Source: JAMCXS01 sp964459065 (lineage in GTDB: Bacteria > Acidobacteriota > Terriglobia > UBA7540). Taken from it: a stretch of 6,872 bases of DNA. Both the position numbers and the translations under genes were made by a program. The stretch is taken from the NCBI GenBank assembly GCA_964459065.1, contig CAYWMN010000211.1, positions 1-6,872 of the forward strand, given 5' to 3'. The notes under the pieces were generated by a model. It made no database searches. It saw only the letters and a program-made list of their open reading frames with translations, and was not told where the DNA came from. Positions 1-6,547 of the stretch are shown here, piece after piece. Every line of letters begins with the position of its first letter. Position 1 is the stretch's first letter.

Positions 1-2478
1 ATTGAAGACGAGATGCGGAAATCGTATCTCGATTACGCCATGAGCGTGATCATCGGCCGCGCGCTACCCGACGTGCGCGACGGGTTGAAGCCGGTCCATC
101 GCCGCATCCTCTACGCCATGTACAAAGAGGGGCTCGCCTCCAACAAGCGCTTCTCAAAATGCGCCGGCGTGGTGGGCGAGGTGATCAAGAAGTACCATCC
201 TCACGGCGATTCCGCTGTTTACGACGCCCTGGTGCGGATGGCGCAGGACTTCAACATGCGGTACCCGTTGATTGACGGCCAGGGAAACTTTGGTTCGATC
301 GACGGCGACCCCGCGGCCGCTTACCGGTACACGGAGTGCCGGCTGAAGCCGCTGGCGGAAAGTCTTCTGGCGGATATCGAAAAAGATACGGTCGAGTTTG
401 CCCCCAATTTCGATGAGTCAACCGAGGAGCCGCTGGTTTTGCCGACGCGGGTTCCCAGCTTCCTGGTCAACGGTTCGGACGGCATTGCGGTGGGCATGGC
501 GACCAAGATTCCGCCGCATAATCTTACCGAAGTTATCAACGCGACAATCCTTTTGCTTGAAAAGCCCCAGGCCACCATCCAGGAAGTCCTGAAGTGCGTT
601 CCCGGACCTGATTTTCCGACCGGCGCCCAGATTTACGGCCGGGGAGGCATCCAGGCCGCTTACGAAACCGGGCGCGGGCAGTTCACGATCCGCGCCAGGG
701 CGTCGATCGAGCGGCCCGTTAAGGAAAAGCAGCAGATCGTCATCACGGAAATTCCCTACCAGGTGAACAAGGCGCGGGTGATCGAGCGGATCGCCCGTCT
801 GGTTCAGGACAAGAAGATCGAGGGCATCTCCGACATTCGAGACGAGTCGGACCGCGAGGGAATGCGCATTGTCGTGGAATTGAAGCGCGGCGAACAGCCG
901 GAAGTGGTTCTGAACAACCTCTACAAGCACACTCAACTGCAGGAAAACTTCGGGATGATCATGCTGGCTATCGTGAACGGCCAGCCGCGCGAGTTGCCGC
1001 TGATCGAGGCCATCCAGTTGTTCATCGACCACCGCGTGAATGTGGTCCGCCGCCGCACGGCCTATGATCTTCGCAAGGCTCAAGACCGCGCCCATGTGCT
1101 GGAAGGCTTCCTGAAAGCACTCTCGCATCTGGACGCCGTCATCAAGCTGATCCGGGCCTCGAAGACTCCCGCCGAAGCCCGCCAGGGCCTGATGACGCAG
1201 TTTGAATTTTCGCAGCGCCAGGCGCAGGCCATCCTGGAAATGCAATTGCAGCGCCTGACGGCTCTGGAGCGGGACAAGATCCAGGGAGAATACGACGAAC
1301 TCCAGAAGCTGATTGCCGAATACGAAGAAATTCTGCGCGATGAAAAGGTGCTGAAGCGCGTCATTGTGAACGAGCTGAAGGAAGTCCAGAAGAAACACGG
1401 CGACGAGCGCCGGACCGAGATTATTGACGAACAGGCGGAGATCAACCTGGAAGACTTGATCACCGTTGAAGACGTGGTCATCACGCTTTCACACTCGGGT
1501 TACCTGAAGCGCACGCCGCTTTCCACCTACCGCCAGCAGGCCCGCGGCGGCAAGGGACGCCGCGGCATGAAGACCCGCGAAACGGATTTCGTGGAGGGCA
1601 TGTTTGTTGCTTCCACCCACAGCTATATTCTGGTTTATACCGACACCGGCAGAGTGCACTGGCTGAAAGTGTATGAAATTCCCGACGTGGCTGCGGCCGG
1701 GCGCGGCAAGCATATCCTGAATCTTGTGGATCTGAACAAGGGTGAGAAAGTGGCGTCGCTGGTGACGGTGAAAGAACTCCCCTCGGAGCGCAAGGAAGTT
1801 ACCGTGGACGGGGAAAGCTATGCCGCCGAAGGATACATCGTGCTGGTGACCCGGAACGGCGTGATCAAGAAGACGCGCCTGGCGAACTTCTCGAATCCCA
1901 TGTCGCGCGGGATCATCGCCATGAACGTTGACAAGGACGACGAACTGATCGGCGCCAAGCAGAGCACGGGCCGCGACGCCATCTTCCTGGCCACGCACGA
2001 AGGCCTGGCCATCCGGTTCCGCGAAAGCGACGTCCGTGACATGGGCCGCCAGGCGCGGGGCGTGCGGGCCATGGCCCTTGGCAAAAAGGACTACATCGTT
2101 GGCGTCGAAGTAGTCGGCGAGAATGACCTGATCCTCTCCGTCACTGAAAAAGGTTACGGCAAACGCACAGCCATCACCCGGTACCGGCTGCAGACGCGCG
2201 CCGGCAAGGGAGTGATCAACGTGAAAACCACCGCGCGCAACGGCAAGGTGGTCAGCTCGCTCAGCGTGGCGGATGATTCGGAAATCATGCTGATTACCCA
2301 GCAGGGCAAGATCGCGCGGCTGGATACGGCCAAGATCCGGGCGTGTGGGCGGTCTTCCCAGGGCGTGCGGCTGATCAACCTTGGAAACGAGGATCAGCTG
2401 GCCGCGGCTTGCCTGATCCGGGCTGAGGATGAAGACGAGGAAAACGGCAACGGGGGCCAGGGAACACTCATCCAGTAG
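1..2478 (+). CDS. gyrA: DNA gyrase subunit A, 5'-truncated by the window edge
   Basis: This is the breakage-reunion subunit of DNA gyrase, which with GyrB introduces negative supercoils using ATP. The frame is open from base 1, reading I-E-D-E before the Met at 13, and this matches GyrA from about E. coli residue 13 onward. The true start is therefore about 12 codons upstream and the ATG at 13 is internal. Numbering from that Met, the winged-helix region carries HPHGDSAVYD (63-71) with Ser67 and Asp71, equivalent to E. coli S83 and D87. The catalytic Tyr106 follows Arg105 in YRYTE. A long helical coiled-coil segment lies near residues 340-450. The GyrA box, QARGGKG (509-515), opens the C-terminal beta-pinwheel and argues against ParC. 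The protein ends in an acidic Glu/Asp-rich tail. The quinolone-resistance positions are the sensitive type. No intrinsic terminator is visible after the stop. Confidence 0.97.
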   Translation: MEDEMRKSYLDYAMSVIIGRALPDVRDGLKPVHRRILYAMYKEGLASNKRFSKCAGVVGEVIKKYHPHGDSAVYDALVRMAQDFNMRYPLIDGQGNFGSIDGDPAAAYRYTECRLKPLAESLLADIEKDTVEFAPNFDESTEEPLVLPTRVPSFLVNGSDGIAVGMATKIPPHNLTEVINATILLLEKPQATIQEVLKCVPGPDFPTGAQIYGRGGIQAAYETGRGQFTIRARASIERPVKEKQQIVITEIPYQVNKARVIERIARLVQDKKIEGISDIRDESDREGMRIVVELKRGEQPEVVLNNLYKHTQLQENFGMIMLAIVNGQPRELPLIEAIQLFIDHRVNVVRRRTAYDLRKAQDRAHVLEGFLKALSHLDAVIKLIRASKTPAEARQGLMTQFEFSQRQAQAILEMQLQRLTALERDKIQGEYDELQKLIAEYEEILRDEKVLKRVIVNELKEVQKKHGDERRTEIIDEQAEINLEDLITVEDVVITLSHSGYLKRTPLSTYRQQARGGKGRRGMKTRETDFVEGMFVASTHSYILVYTDTGRVHWLKVYEIPDVAAAGRGKHILNLVDLNKGEKVASLVTVKELPSERKEVTVDGESYAAEGYIVLVTRNGVIKKTRLANFSNPMSRGIIAMNVDKDDELIGAKQSTGRDAIFLATHEGLAIRFRESDVRDMGRQARGVRAMALGKKDYIVGVEVVGENDLILSVTEKGYGKRTAITRYRLQTRAGKGVINVKTTARNGKVVSSLSVADDSEIMLITQQGKIARLDTAKIRACGRSSQGVRLINLGNEDQLAAACLIRAEDEDEENGNGGQGTLIQ

Positions 2479-2499
2479 GGGCGCGCAATCGTCCGCCGG

Positions 2500-2529
2500 T
2501 TGATACCGCTCCAGGCAACTTGTTATTCT
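2500..2529 (+). promoter_or_regulatory. Candidate sigma-70-type promoter for the exported protein gene
   Basis: A TTGATA box (2500-2505, five of six to TTGACA) is followed after 18 bases by TATTCT (2524-2529, four of six to TATAAT). A TG one base before the -10 (2521-2522) makes it an extended -10. It starts 21 bases after the gyrA stop and would give a leader of roughly 70 bases before the ATG at 2607. This suggests the downstream gene is transcribed separately from gyrA. It is inferred from consensus match only. Confidence 0.5.
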
Positions 2530-2549
2530 AGCCCGCCGCAGGACTGATC

Positions 2550-2590
2550 CCCGGCCCCGCTGATGGTCGCGCTCTTGCAGGCAGGCCGGG
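2550..2590 (+). repeat. GC-rich inverted repeat in the leader before the exported protein gene
   Basis: CCCGGCC (2550-2556) is the exact reverse complement of GGCCGGG (2584-2590), separated by 27 bases. It ends 16 bases before the ATG at 2607 and has no T-run after it, so it is not a standard intrinsic terminator. In mRNA it could form a stem close to the ribosome binding region. In GC-rich DNA a 7-base match at this distance can also arise by chance. Confidence 0.3.
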
Positions 2591-2606
2591 ACGGCTGGAA
2601 ATCCCA

Positions 2607-5444
2607 ATGAACAGGCGGCGCTTCCTCAAAAAAGGGCTCATCTCTTGCGCTTCAATTGAGGCGCTGGGAATCACCAACCGGGCCAGCGCCCTACCATCCG
2701 AAGCTCCCCCCGTAACCCTCGAAAACGACGATGTAAGGTACGTGATCGGGCCAAGCGGCCGGAACCTTCACTTCATCGATAAGCAATCGGGCAGGGACTA
2801 TTGTCCTCAAGATTCCCACTTGCCGTTTGCCCGGGTCAAGATCAGCGGTCGCGATTACAATGCCTCAAAGGTTACCTTTGCGGGTGGCCGGCTTAAGGTG
2901 CGTTTTGGCGAGACCGGTCCTGACGCTCTGTTGAAAGTTACGACGCGAAAACACTATTTTGTATTCGAAGTCGTATCAATCAGTGATCGCGTAGAAGAGT
3001 TCGTATTCTTTGACCTCCAGCTTAAGCCTGAAACCGCTTCAGCAGATCATTTTGCGGGCTGTGCGTTGGCCCTTAACCTGAAGACCAAAGTACCTGAAAT
3101 ACCCGGTGTCAACAGCCGCCTGAGCGCTATGTGCTATCCCCGGTTTGGTTTTTCCGGGGCCAAGGTGGCCATTATCGGCTGTCCGCGAGCCCGGCTTCGG
3201 GGAGTGCTGAAAGAAGCCGTGCTTGCCGCGCCTGAGTTGCCGCACTCTCCCCTTGGCGGGCCGTGGGCGTTGGACGCCAAGATCAATCGGGGGTCTTACC
3301 TCTTCAATTTCGCCGACCTGTCGGAGCAAACGGTGGGAGAGTGGGTTGCACTCGCTCAAAATTTAGGTTTCACGCAGATCGATATCAACGGAGGCAAAGC
3401 CTTCCGCTATGGCGATTGCCGGCCTGATCCCCAGACCTATCCGCACGGCGTCGCCAGTCTGAAAGCGGTCATCGACAAGCTCCACGAGGCCGGCATCAAA
3501 GCAGGCCTGCACACTTACTCATTTTTCATCGACAAGAGCTGTCCCTGGGTCACCCCGGTGCCCGACCCTCGGCTGGCCAAGGACGCCGTTTTCACCCTGG
3601 CAAGCCGGATGTCAGCCGATGCCACAAGCGTGCCGGTGGTAGAGCCGACGACGCAGATGTCGACCACAACGGGCTTCTTTGTTCGGAACAGCGTGACGCT
3701 CCAGATTGACAATGAACTCGTGATTTACCGTGCGATCCGCAAGCAGCGGCCCTACGCGTTCCTTCACTGCGAACGGGGGGCTTATGGGACGGCAGTGGCG
3801 GCTCACCCTCCCGGGGCCAAGGTGCGGCATCTGAAGGAGTGCTTCGGGCTGTTTGTCCCCGACGCGGATTCAACCCTCCTCCCGGAAGTCGCCGGCAGAA
3901 CGGCCGACTTCTTTAACGAATGTGGATTCGACATGATCTATCTCGACGCGCTGGACGGAGAAGACGTTCTGGGCGGTGCGGAAAATGGCTGGTATTACGG
4001 CTCCAAGTTTGTCTTTGAGATATGGAAACGATTGAAGAGGCCGGCCCTGATGGAGATGAGCACGTTCCAGCATCACCTATGGTATGTTCGTTCCCGGATG
4101 GGGGCGTGGGATCATCCGCAGAGGAGTTATAAGAAATTCATCGACATTCACTGTGACGCCAATAAAGACTTGGCGAAAATGTTCCTGCCCGCCCAACTCG
4201 GCTGGTGGGCGGTTGAAACCTGGACCGGACCGGAAGCGGAGCCAACGTTCCCCGACGACATCGAATACTTATGTGGCAAGGCCCTCGCCACGGACTCGGG
4301 TTTGTCCCTCATGGGCGTTAGCCCGCAGACTTTTCCGAAAAAACCGGCTTTCCAGCGCCTGGCAAATATTTTCAAGTCGTACGAATCTCTTCGTCACGCA
4401 AACTATTTTCCGGAGTCCATTAAGCAAAGGGTGCGAGTGCCCGGCGAAGAGTTCACCTTGATCAAGGATCAGGGCGGGAGATGGCGCTTCTGTCCCATCC
4501 AATACGCCAAACACAAGGTGGAGGGAATCGACGGCTGGAGCGACAGGTGGAAGACCAGGAATCCCTATGGCCGGCAAGTGGTCCAACTTCGCATCGAAGC
4601 GTTAAATTCGGCTGCGCCATACGGCGCGCCGGGAAATGCGACGCTTGCGGATTTCGGCAGCCTTGCGGGCTTCGATCACCGGAAGTTTGCCCCCGGCATC
4701 AGCGCAGACCTTCAAGTCTCGCCGATGCGCGTGGGAGGGACGGAAGCTGCCGCGCGCTATGTTGCCTCAAACAGCAACTCTTCGCGGAGAGCCAGCTGGG
4801 CGAAGATCGGCAAGATTTTTTCCCCGCCTTTAGATATTAGCAAGCGTCAAGGGCTTGGGGTGTGGGTGTACGGCGACGGGCAAGGAGAGATTCTGAACCT
4901 GCAGCTGCGAAGCCCCCAACACCTGATTGCCGGCATCGGTGAGCACTATGTGATGATCGATTTCACCGGCTGGCGGTATTTTGAACTGATTGAACCGGAA
5001 GGCGAGCGTTACTCGAACTACGTCTGGCCCTACGGCAATCCCATTTCAATTTACCGCGAGTCCGTGAACTATCGTCACGTGGAATCCCTGGATCTGTGGG
5101 TTAACAACCTGCCGCTGCATAAAAAAGCTGCTTTTTCTTTGGGTCCCATTAAGGCCTTGCCGCTGGTCAAGGCGAAACTCCGCGATCCCGCCGTCACCAT
5201 CGGCGGCAAAACCATCACCTTCCCCGCAGAAATTGAAACCGGCAGCTACCTGGAGTTTCATACCGAGTCCGATTGCAAGCTTTACTCCCGTGACGGGAAA
5301 TTGATTTCCGAGATCAAGCCCCGGGGACAAGCGCCTGTTTTGGACGAAGGGGAAAACGACGTAAGGTTCAGTTGCCAGGTCTCGCCGGGTGTCAACCCGC
5401 GAGCCCAAGTCACCGTTATCAGCCGCGGCCCGCAGATCGACTAA
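2607..5444 (+). CDS. Tat-exported glycosidase-like barrel protein with inserted beta domain and C-terminal carbohydrate-binding-like region
   Basis: The 945-residue product begins MNRRRFLKK, a good twin-arginine motif (R-R-x-F-L-K) that supports the ATG at 2607, with a plausible signal peptidase cut after A-S-A (26-28). It is thus expected to be folded in the cytoplasm and exported. Residues about 33-200 are beta-rich, resembling the N-terminal sandwich of many glycoside hydrolases. A barrel-like region follows: QIDINGG (Asp259), GIKAGLHTY (296-304), FDMIYLDALDGED (Asp447, Asp450), LMEMS (Glu483), AWDHP (Asp502) and FIDIH (Asp513). These acidic residues sit at likely strand ends, as catalytic residues do in barrel glycosidases. 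Residues about 329-409 are an inserted beta domain ending in ERGAYGT and HPPGAKV. Residues about 698-852 look like a galactose-binding fold and 853-945 like a beta sandwich. I cannot name the family or substrate; catalysis is inference. The Shine-Dalgarno is weak. Confidence 0.85.
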   Translation: MNRRRFLKKGLISCASIEALGITNRASALPSEAPPVTLENDDVRYVIGPSGRNLHFIDKQSGRDYCPQDSHLPFARVKISGRDYNASKVTFAGGRLKVRFGETGPDALLKVTTRKHYFVFEVVSISDRVEEFVFFDLQLKPETASADHFAGCALALNLKTKVPEIPGVNSRLSAMCYPRFGFSGAKVAIIGCPRARLRGVLKEAVLAAPELPHSPLGGPWALDAKINRGSYLFNFADLSEQTVGEWVALAQNLGFTQIDINGGKAFRYGDCRPDPQTYPHGVASLKAVIDKLHEAGIKAGLHTYSFFIDKSCPWVTPVPDPRLAKDAVFTLASRMSADATSVPVVEPTTQMSTTTGFFVRNSVTLQIDNELVIYRAIRKQRPYAFLHCERGAYGTAVAAHPPGAKVRHLKECFGLFVPDADSTLLPEVAGRTADFFNECGFDMIYLDALDGEDVLGGAENGWYYGSKFVFEIWKRLKRPALMEMSTFQHHLWYVRSRMGAWDHPQRSYKKFIDIHCDANKDLAKMFLPAQLGWWAVETWTGPEAEPTFPDDIEYLCGKALATDSGLSLMGVSPQTFPKKPAFQRLANIFKSYESLRHANYFPESIKQRVRVPGEEFTLIKDQGGRWRFCPIQYAKHKVEGIDGWSDRWKTRNPYGRQVVQLRIEALNSAAPYGAPGNATLADFGSLAGFDHRKFAPGISADLQVSPMRVGGTEAAARYVASNSNSSRRASWAKIGKIFSPPLDISKRQGLGVWVYGDGQGEILNLQLRSPQHLIAGIGEHYVMIDFTGWRYFELIEPEGERYSNYVWPYGNPISIYRESVNYRHVESLDLWVNNLPLHKKAAFSLGPIKALPLVKAKLRDPAVTIGGKTITFPAEIETGSYLEFHTESDCKLYSRDGKLISEIKPRGQAPVLDEGENDVRFSCQVSPGVNPRAQVTVISRGPQID

Positions 5445-5505
5445 CTCACGACGCGAATCCAACGCGGAAATTGCACCGGCCCGTGCGGTGCCGCCAGTGA
5501 TTGGA

Positions 5506-5511
5506 TATAAT
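5506..5511 (+). promoter_or_regulatory. Candidate -10 box upstream of larE
   Basis: A perfect TATAAT lies 61 bases past the stop of the exported protein gene and about 100 bases before the proposed larE start. A TG stands two bases before it (5502-5503), near but not exactly at the extended -10 position. I find no convincing -35 at 16-19 bases spacing. If used, transcription would begin near 5517-5519 and the leader would include the hairpin at 5557-5591. Confidence 0.4.
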
Positions 5512-5572
5512 GAAAGAGACGGGGCGATCCTACAAGCGCGGGTTTACCGAGGATGGAAGCGCCATGGCATAG
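5510..5572 (+). other. Possible 20-codon leader mini-ORF before larE
   Basis: An ATG overlapping the end of the TATAAT box opens a 20-codon frame (MKETGRSYKRG...) that stops with TAG at 5570, inside the loop of the downstream hairpin. A leader peptide whose stop codon falls in an attenuator is a known arrangement. However, there is no visible Shine-Dalgarno, the ATG would lie upstream of the transcript start if the TATAAT is the promoter, and the peptide has no run of a regulatory amino acid. A frame this short is easily due to chance. Confidence 0.15.
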
Positions 5573-5595
5573 GGTGGCCACCATGGTGCTTTTTT
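5557..5595 (+). terminator. Intrinsic-terminator-like hairpin immediately upstream of the larE start (attenuator candidate)
   Basis: AAGCGCCATGG (5557-5567) pairs with CCATGGTGCTT (5581-5591) as an 11-base-pair stem with one G-U pair and a 13-base loop (5568-5580), followed by a T-run (5590-5595). This has the form of a Rho-independent terminator. Its position is odd: it ends directly before the larE Shine-Dalgarno, with no promoter between them. Either it is conditional (an attenuator controlling larE), or it terminates the upstream exported-protein transcript while some transcription reads through into larE. Confidence 0.6.
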
Positions 5596-5601
5596 GAGGT
5601 G
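5596..5601 (+). promoter_or_regulatory. Shine-Dalgarno that sets the larE start at TTG 5608
   Basis: GAGGTG matches six bases of the anti-Shine-Dalgarno complement (core of GGAGGTG) and stands six bases before TTG at 5608. The in-frame GTG at 5599 lies inside the motif and so cannot use it. This decides the larE start in favour of TTG over the far upstream GTG at 5389. Confidence 0.7.
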
Positions 5602-5607
5602 CAGGCA

Positions 5608-6429
5608 TTGGGCGAACTGGAAAACAAAGAGAAACGCCTGGAAGGTGAGTTGAAGAAGGCGCCTTCCTTGATCGTTGCCTATTCGGGAGGCGTGGACTCG
5701 GCCTATCTTGCCTACGCGGCGCATCGGGCGTTGGGTGACCGCATGCTGGCCGTGACGGCGCTGAGCGCCAGCTATTCGGAGCGCGACCGGCGCGAGGCCC
5801 AGGCCTGCGTCGAACGCTTTAACCTGCCCCATGAGTTCATCAACACCAATGAAATCTCGAACCCTGCCTATCGCGCCAACAACCCTGACCGCTGCTTCTT
5901 TTGCAAAGACGAGCTTTTCTCCCAACTCGACGCTCTCGCCTCGCGCCGCGGCTTTGCCGCCGTCGCTTACGGAGTGAATGTGGACGACCAGGGTGACTGG
6001 CGGCCGGGCCAGCGCGCCGCGCGCAACCATCAGGTGCTTGCACCGCTGCTGGACGCCGGCCTCACCAAAGCCGACATTCGGGAGCTTGCCCGCAGCGCCG
6101 ATCTGCCCGTCTGGAATCGCCCAGCCTCGGCTTGCCTTTCTTCGCGGATCGCTTACGGCGTGGAGGTTACTCCGGAGCGGCTGGCCGTGGTGGAAAAGGG
6201 CGAACAGGCCCTGAGGGCGCTCGGCTTCCGGCAGTTCCGCGTGCGCCATCATGACAATCTGGTGCGTATTGAGATTGCTCCGGAAGAATTGCCGCGCGCC
6301 TTGTCTGCGGAGATGGCCGGCAAGTTTGTGGAGATTTTCAAGCCGCTCGGCTTCAACTTTGTCACCCTCGACCTGGAAGGCTATCGCAGCGGCTCCCTCA
6401 ATACCCACCTGGTCAAAATCGCCGACTGA
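5608..6429 (+). CDS. larE: LarE-type ATP-dependent sulfur transferase for nickel-pincer cofactor synthesis
   Basis: LarE adenylates and then thiolates the carboxylates of pyridinium-3,5-biscarboxylic acid mononucleotide, a step in making the nickel-pincer nucleotide cofactor of lactate racemase and related enzymes; it is cytoplasmic. With the TTG at 5608 the protein has 273 residues, the usual LarE length. The frame stays open upstream to a GTG at 5389, but that extension overlaps the previous gene and has no family-like sequence. The PP-loop ATP motif is SGGVDS (26-31). RCFFCK gives Cys96 and Cys99, and PASACLSSR gives Cys176, the position of the sulfur-donor cysteine of the Lactiplantibacillus plantarum enzyme as I recall it. 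Three such cysteines are reported for LarE proteins binding a [4Fe-4S] cluster. No larB or larC is in the window. A related PP-loop sulfur transferase is the main alternative. The 118-base gap to the convergent gene shows no clear terminator. Confidence 0.9.
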   Translation: MGELENKEKRLEGELKKAPSLIVAYSGGVDSAYLAYAAHRALGDRMLAVTALSASYSERDRREAQACVERFNLPHEFINTNEISNPAYRANNPDRCFFCKDELFSQLDALASRRGFAAVAYGVNVDDQGDWRPGQRAARNHQVLAPLLDAGLTKADIRELARSADLPVWNRPASACLSSRIAYGVEVTPERLAVVEKGEQALRALGFRQFRVRHHDNLVRIEIAPEELPRALSAEMAGKFVEIFKPLGFNFVTLDLEGYRSGSLNTHLVKIAD

Positions 6430-6547
6430 GCCCGCCGGACAAAAATCCTCAACCCTCACCGCCAGCAATTCAACCGCGCCCGAGAGAATCACGGGGTCTA
6501 CCGGCGGTGGAAAGATCCCGCGCGAAGTTTCAAATAGGTTTCCGGAA

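Noticed and set aside
418..1398. Long minus-strand open frame opposite gyrA, with similar ones at 1489-2607 and 5530-6492
   Set aside because: They lie antisense to well-supported genes, have low-complexity compositions typical of shadow frames in GC-rich DNA, and show no recognisable motif.
2637..2648. L-I-S-C (residues 11-14 of the exported protein), resembling a lipobox
   Set aside because: Only four residues separate the cysteine from the twin-arginine motif and its lysines, which leaves no hydrophobic segment before it. Cleavage after A-S-A at residue 28 fits better.
5577..5586. GCCACCATGG, a perfect eukaryotic Kozak start context
   Set aside because: It lies in the loop and 3' arm of the hairpin in a plainly bacterial context. 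It arises from overlapping palindromes (GGTGGCCACC and CCATGG), and no long frame starts there.
5389..5607. N-terminal extension of larE from GTG 5389
   Set aside because: It overlaps the end of the previous gene, runs through the hairpin region, shows no LarE-like sequence and lacks a Shine-Dalgarno as good as the one before TTG 5608.
6430..6547. Possible terminator between the convergent larE and deacetylase-family genes
   Set aside because: CCGCCGG and CCGGCGG are present but about 60 bases apart with no T-run. I see no convincing hairpin on either strand.
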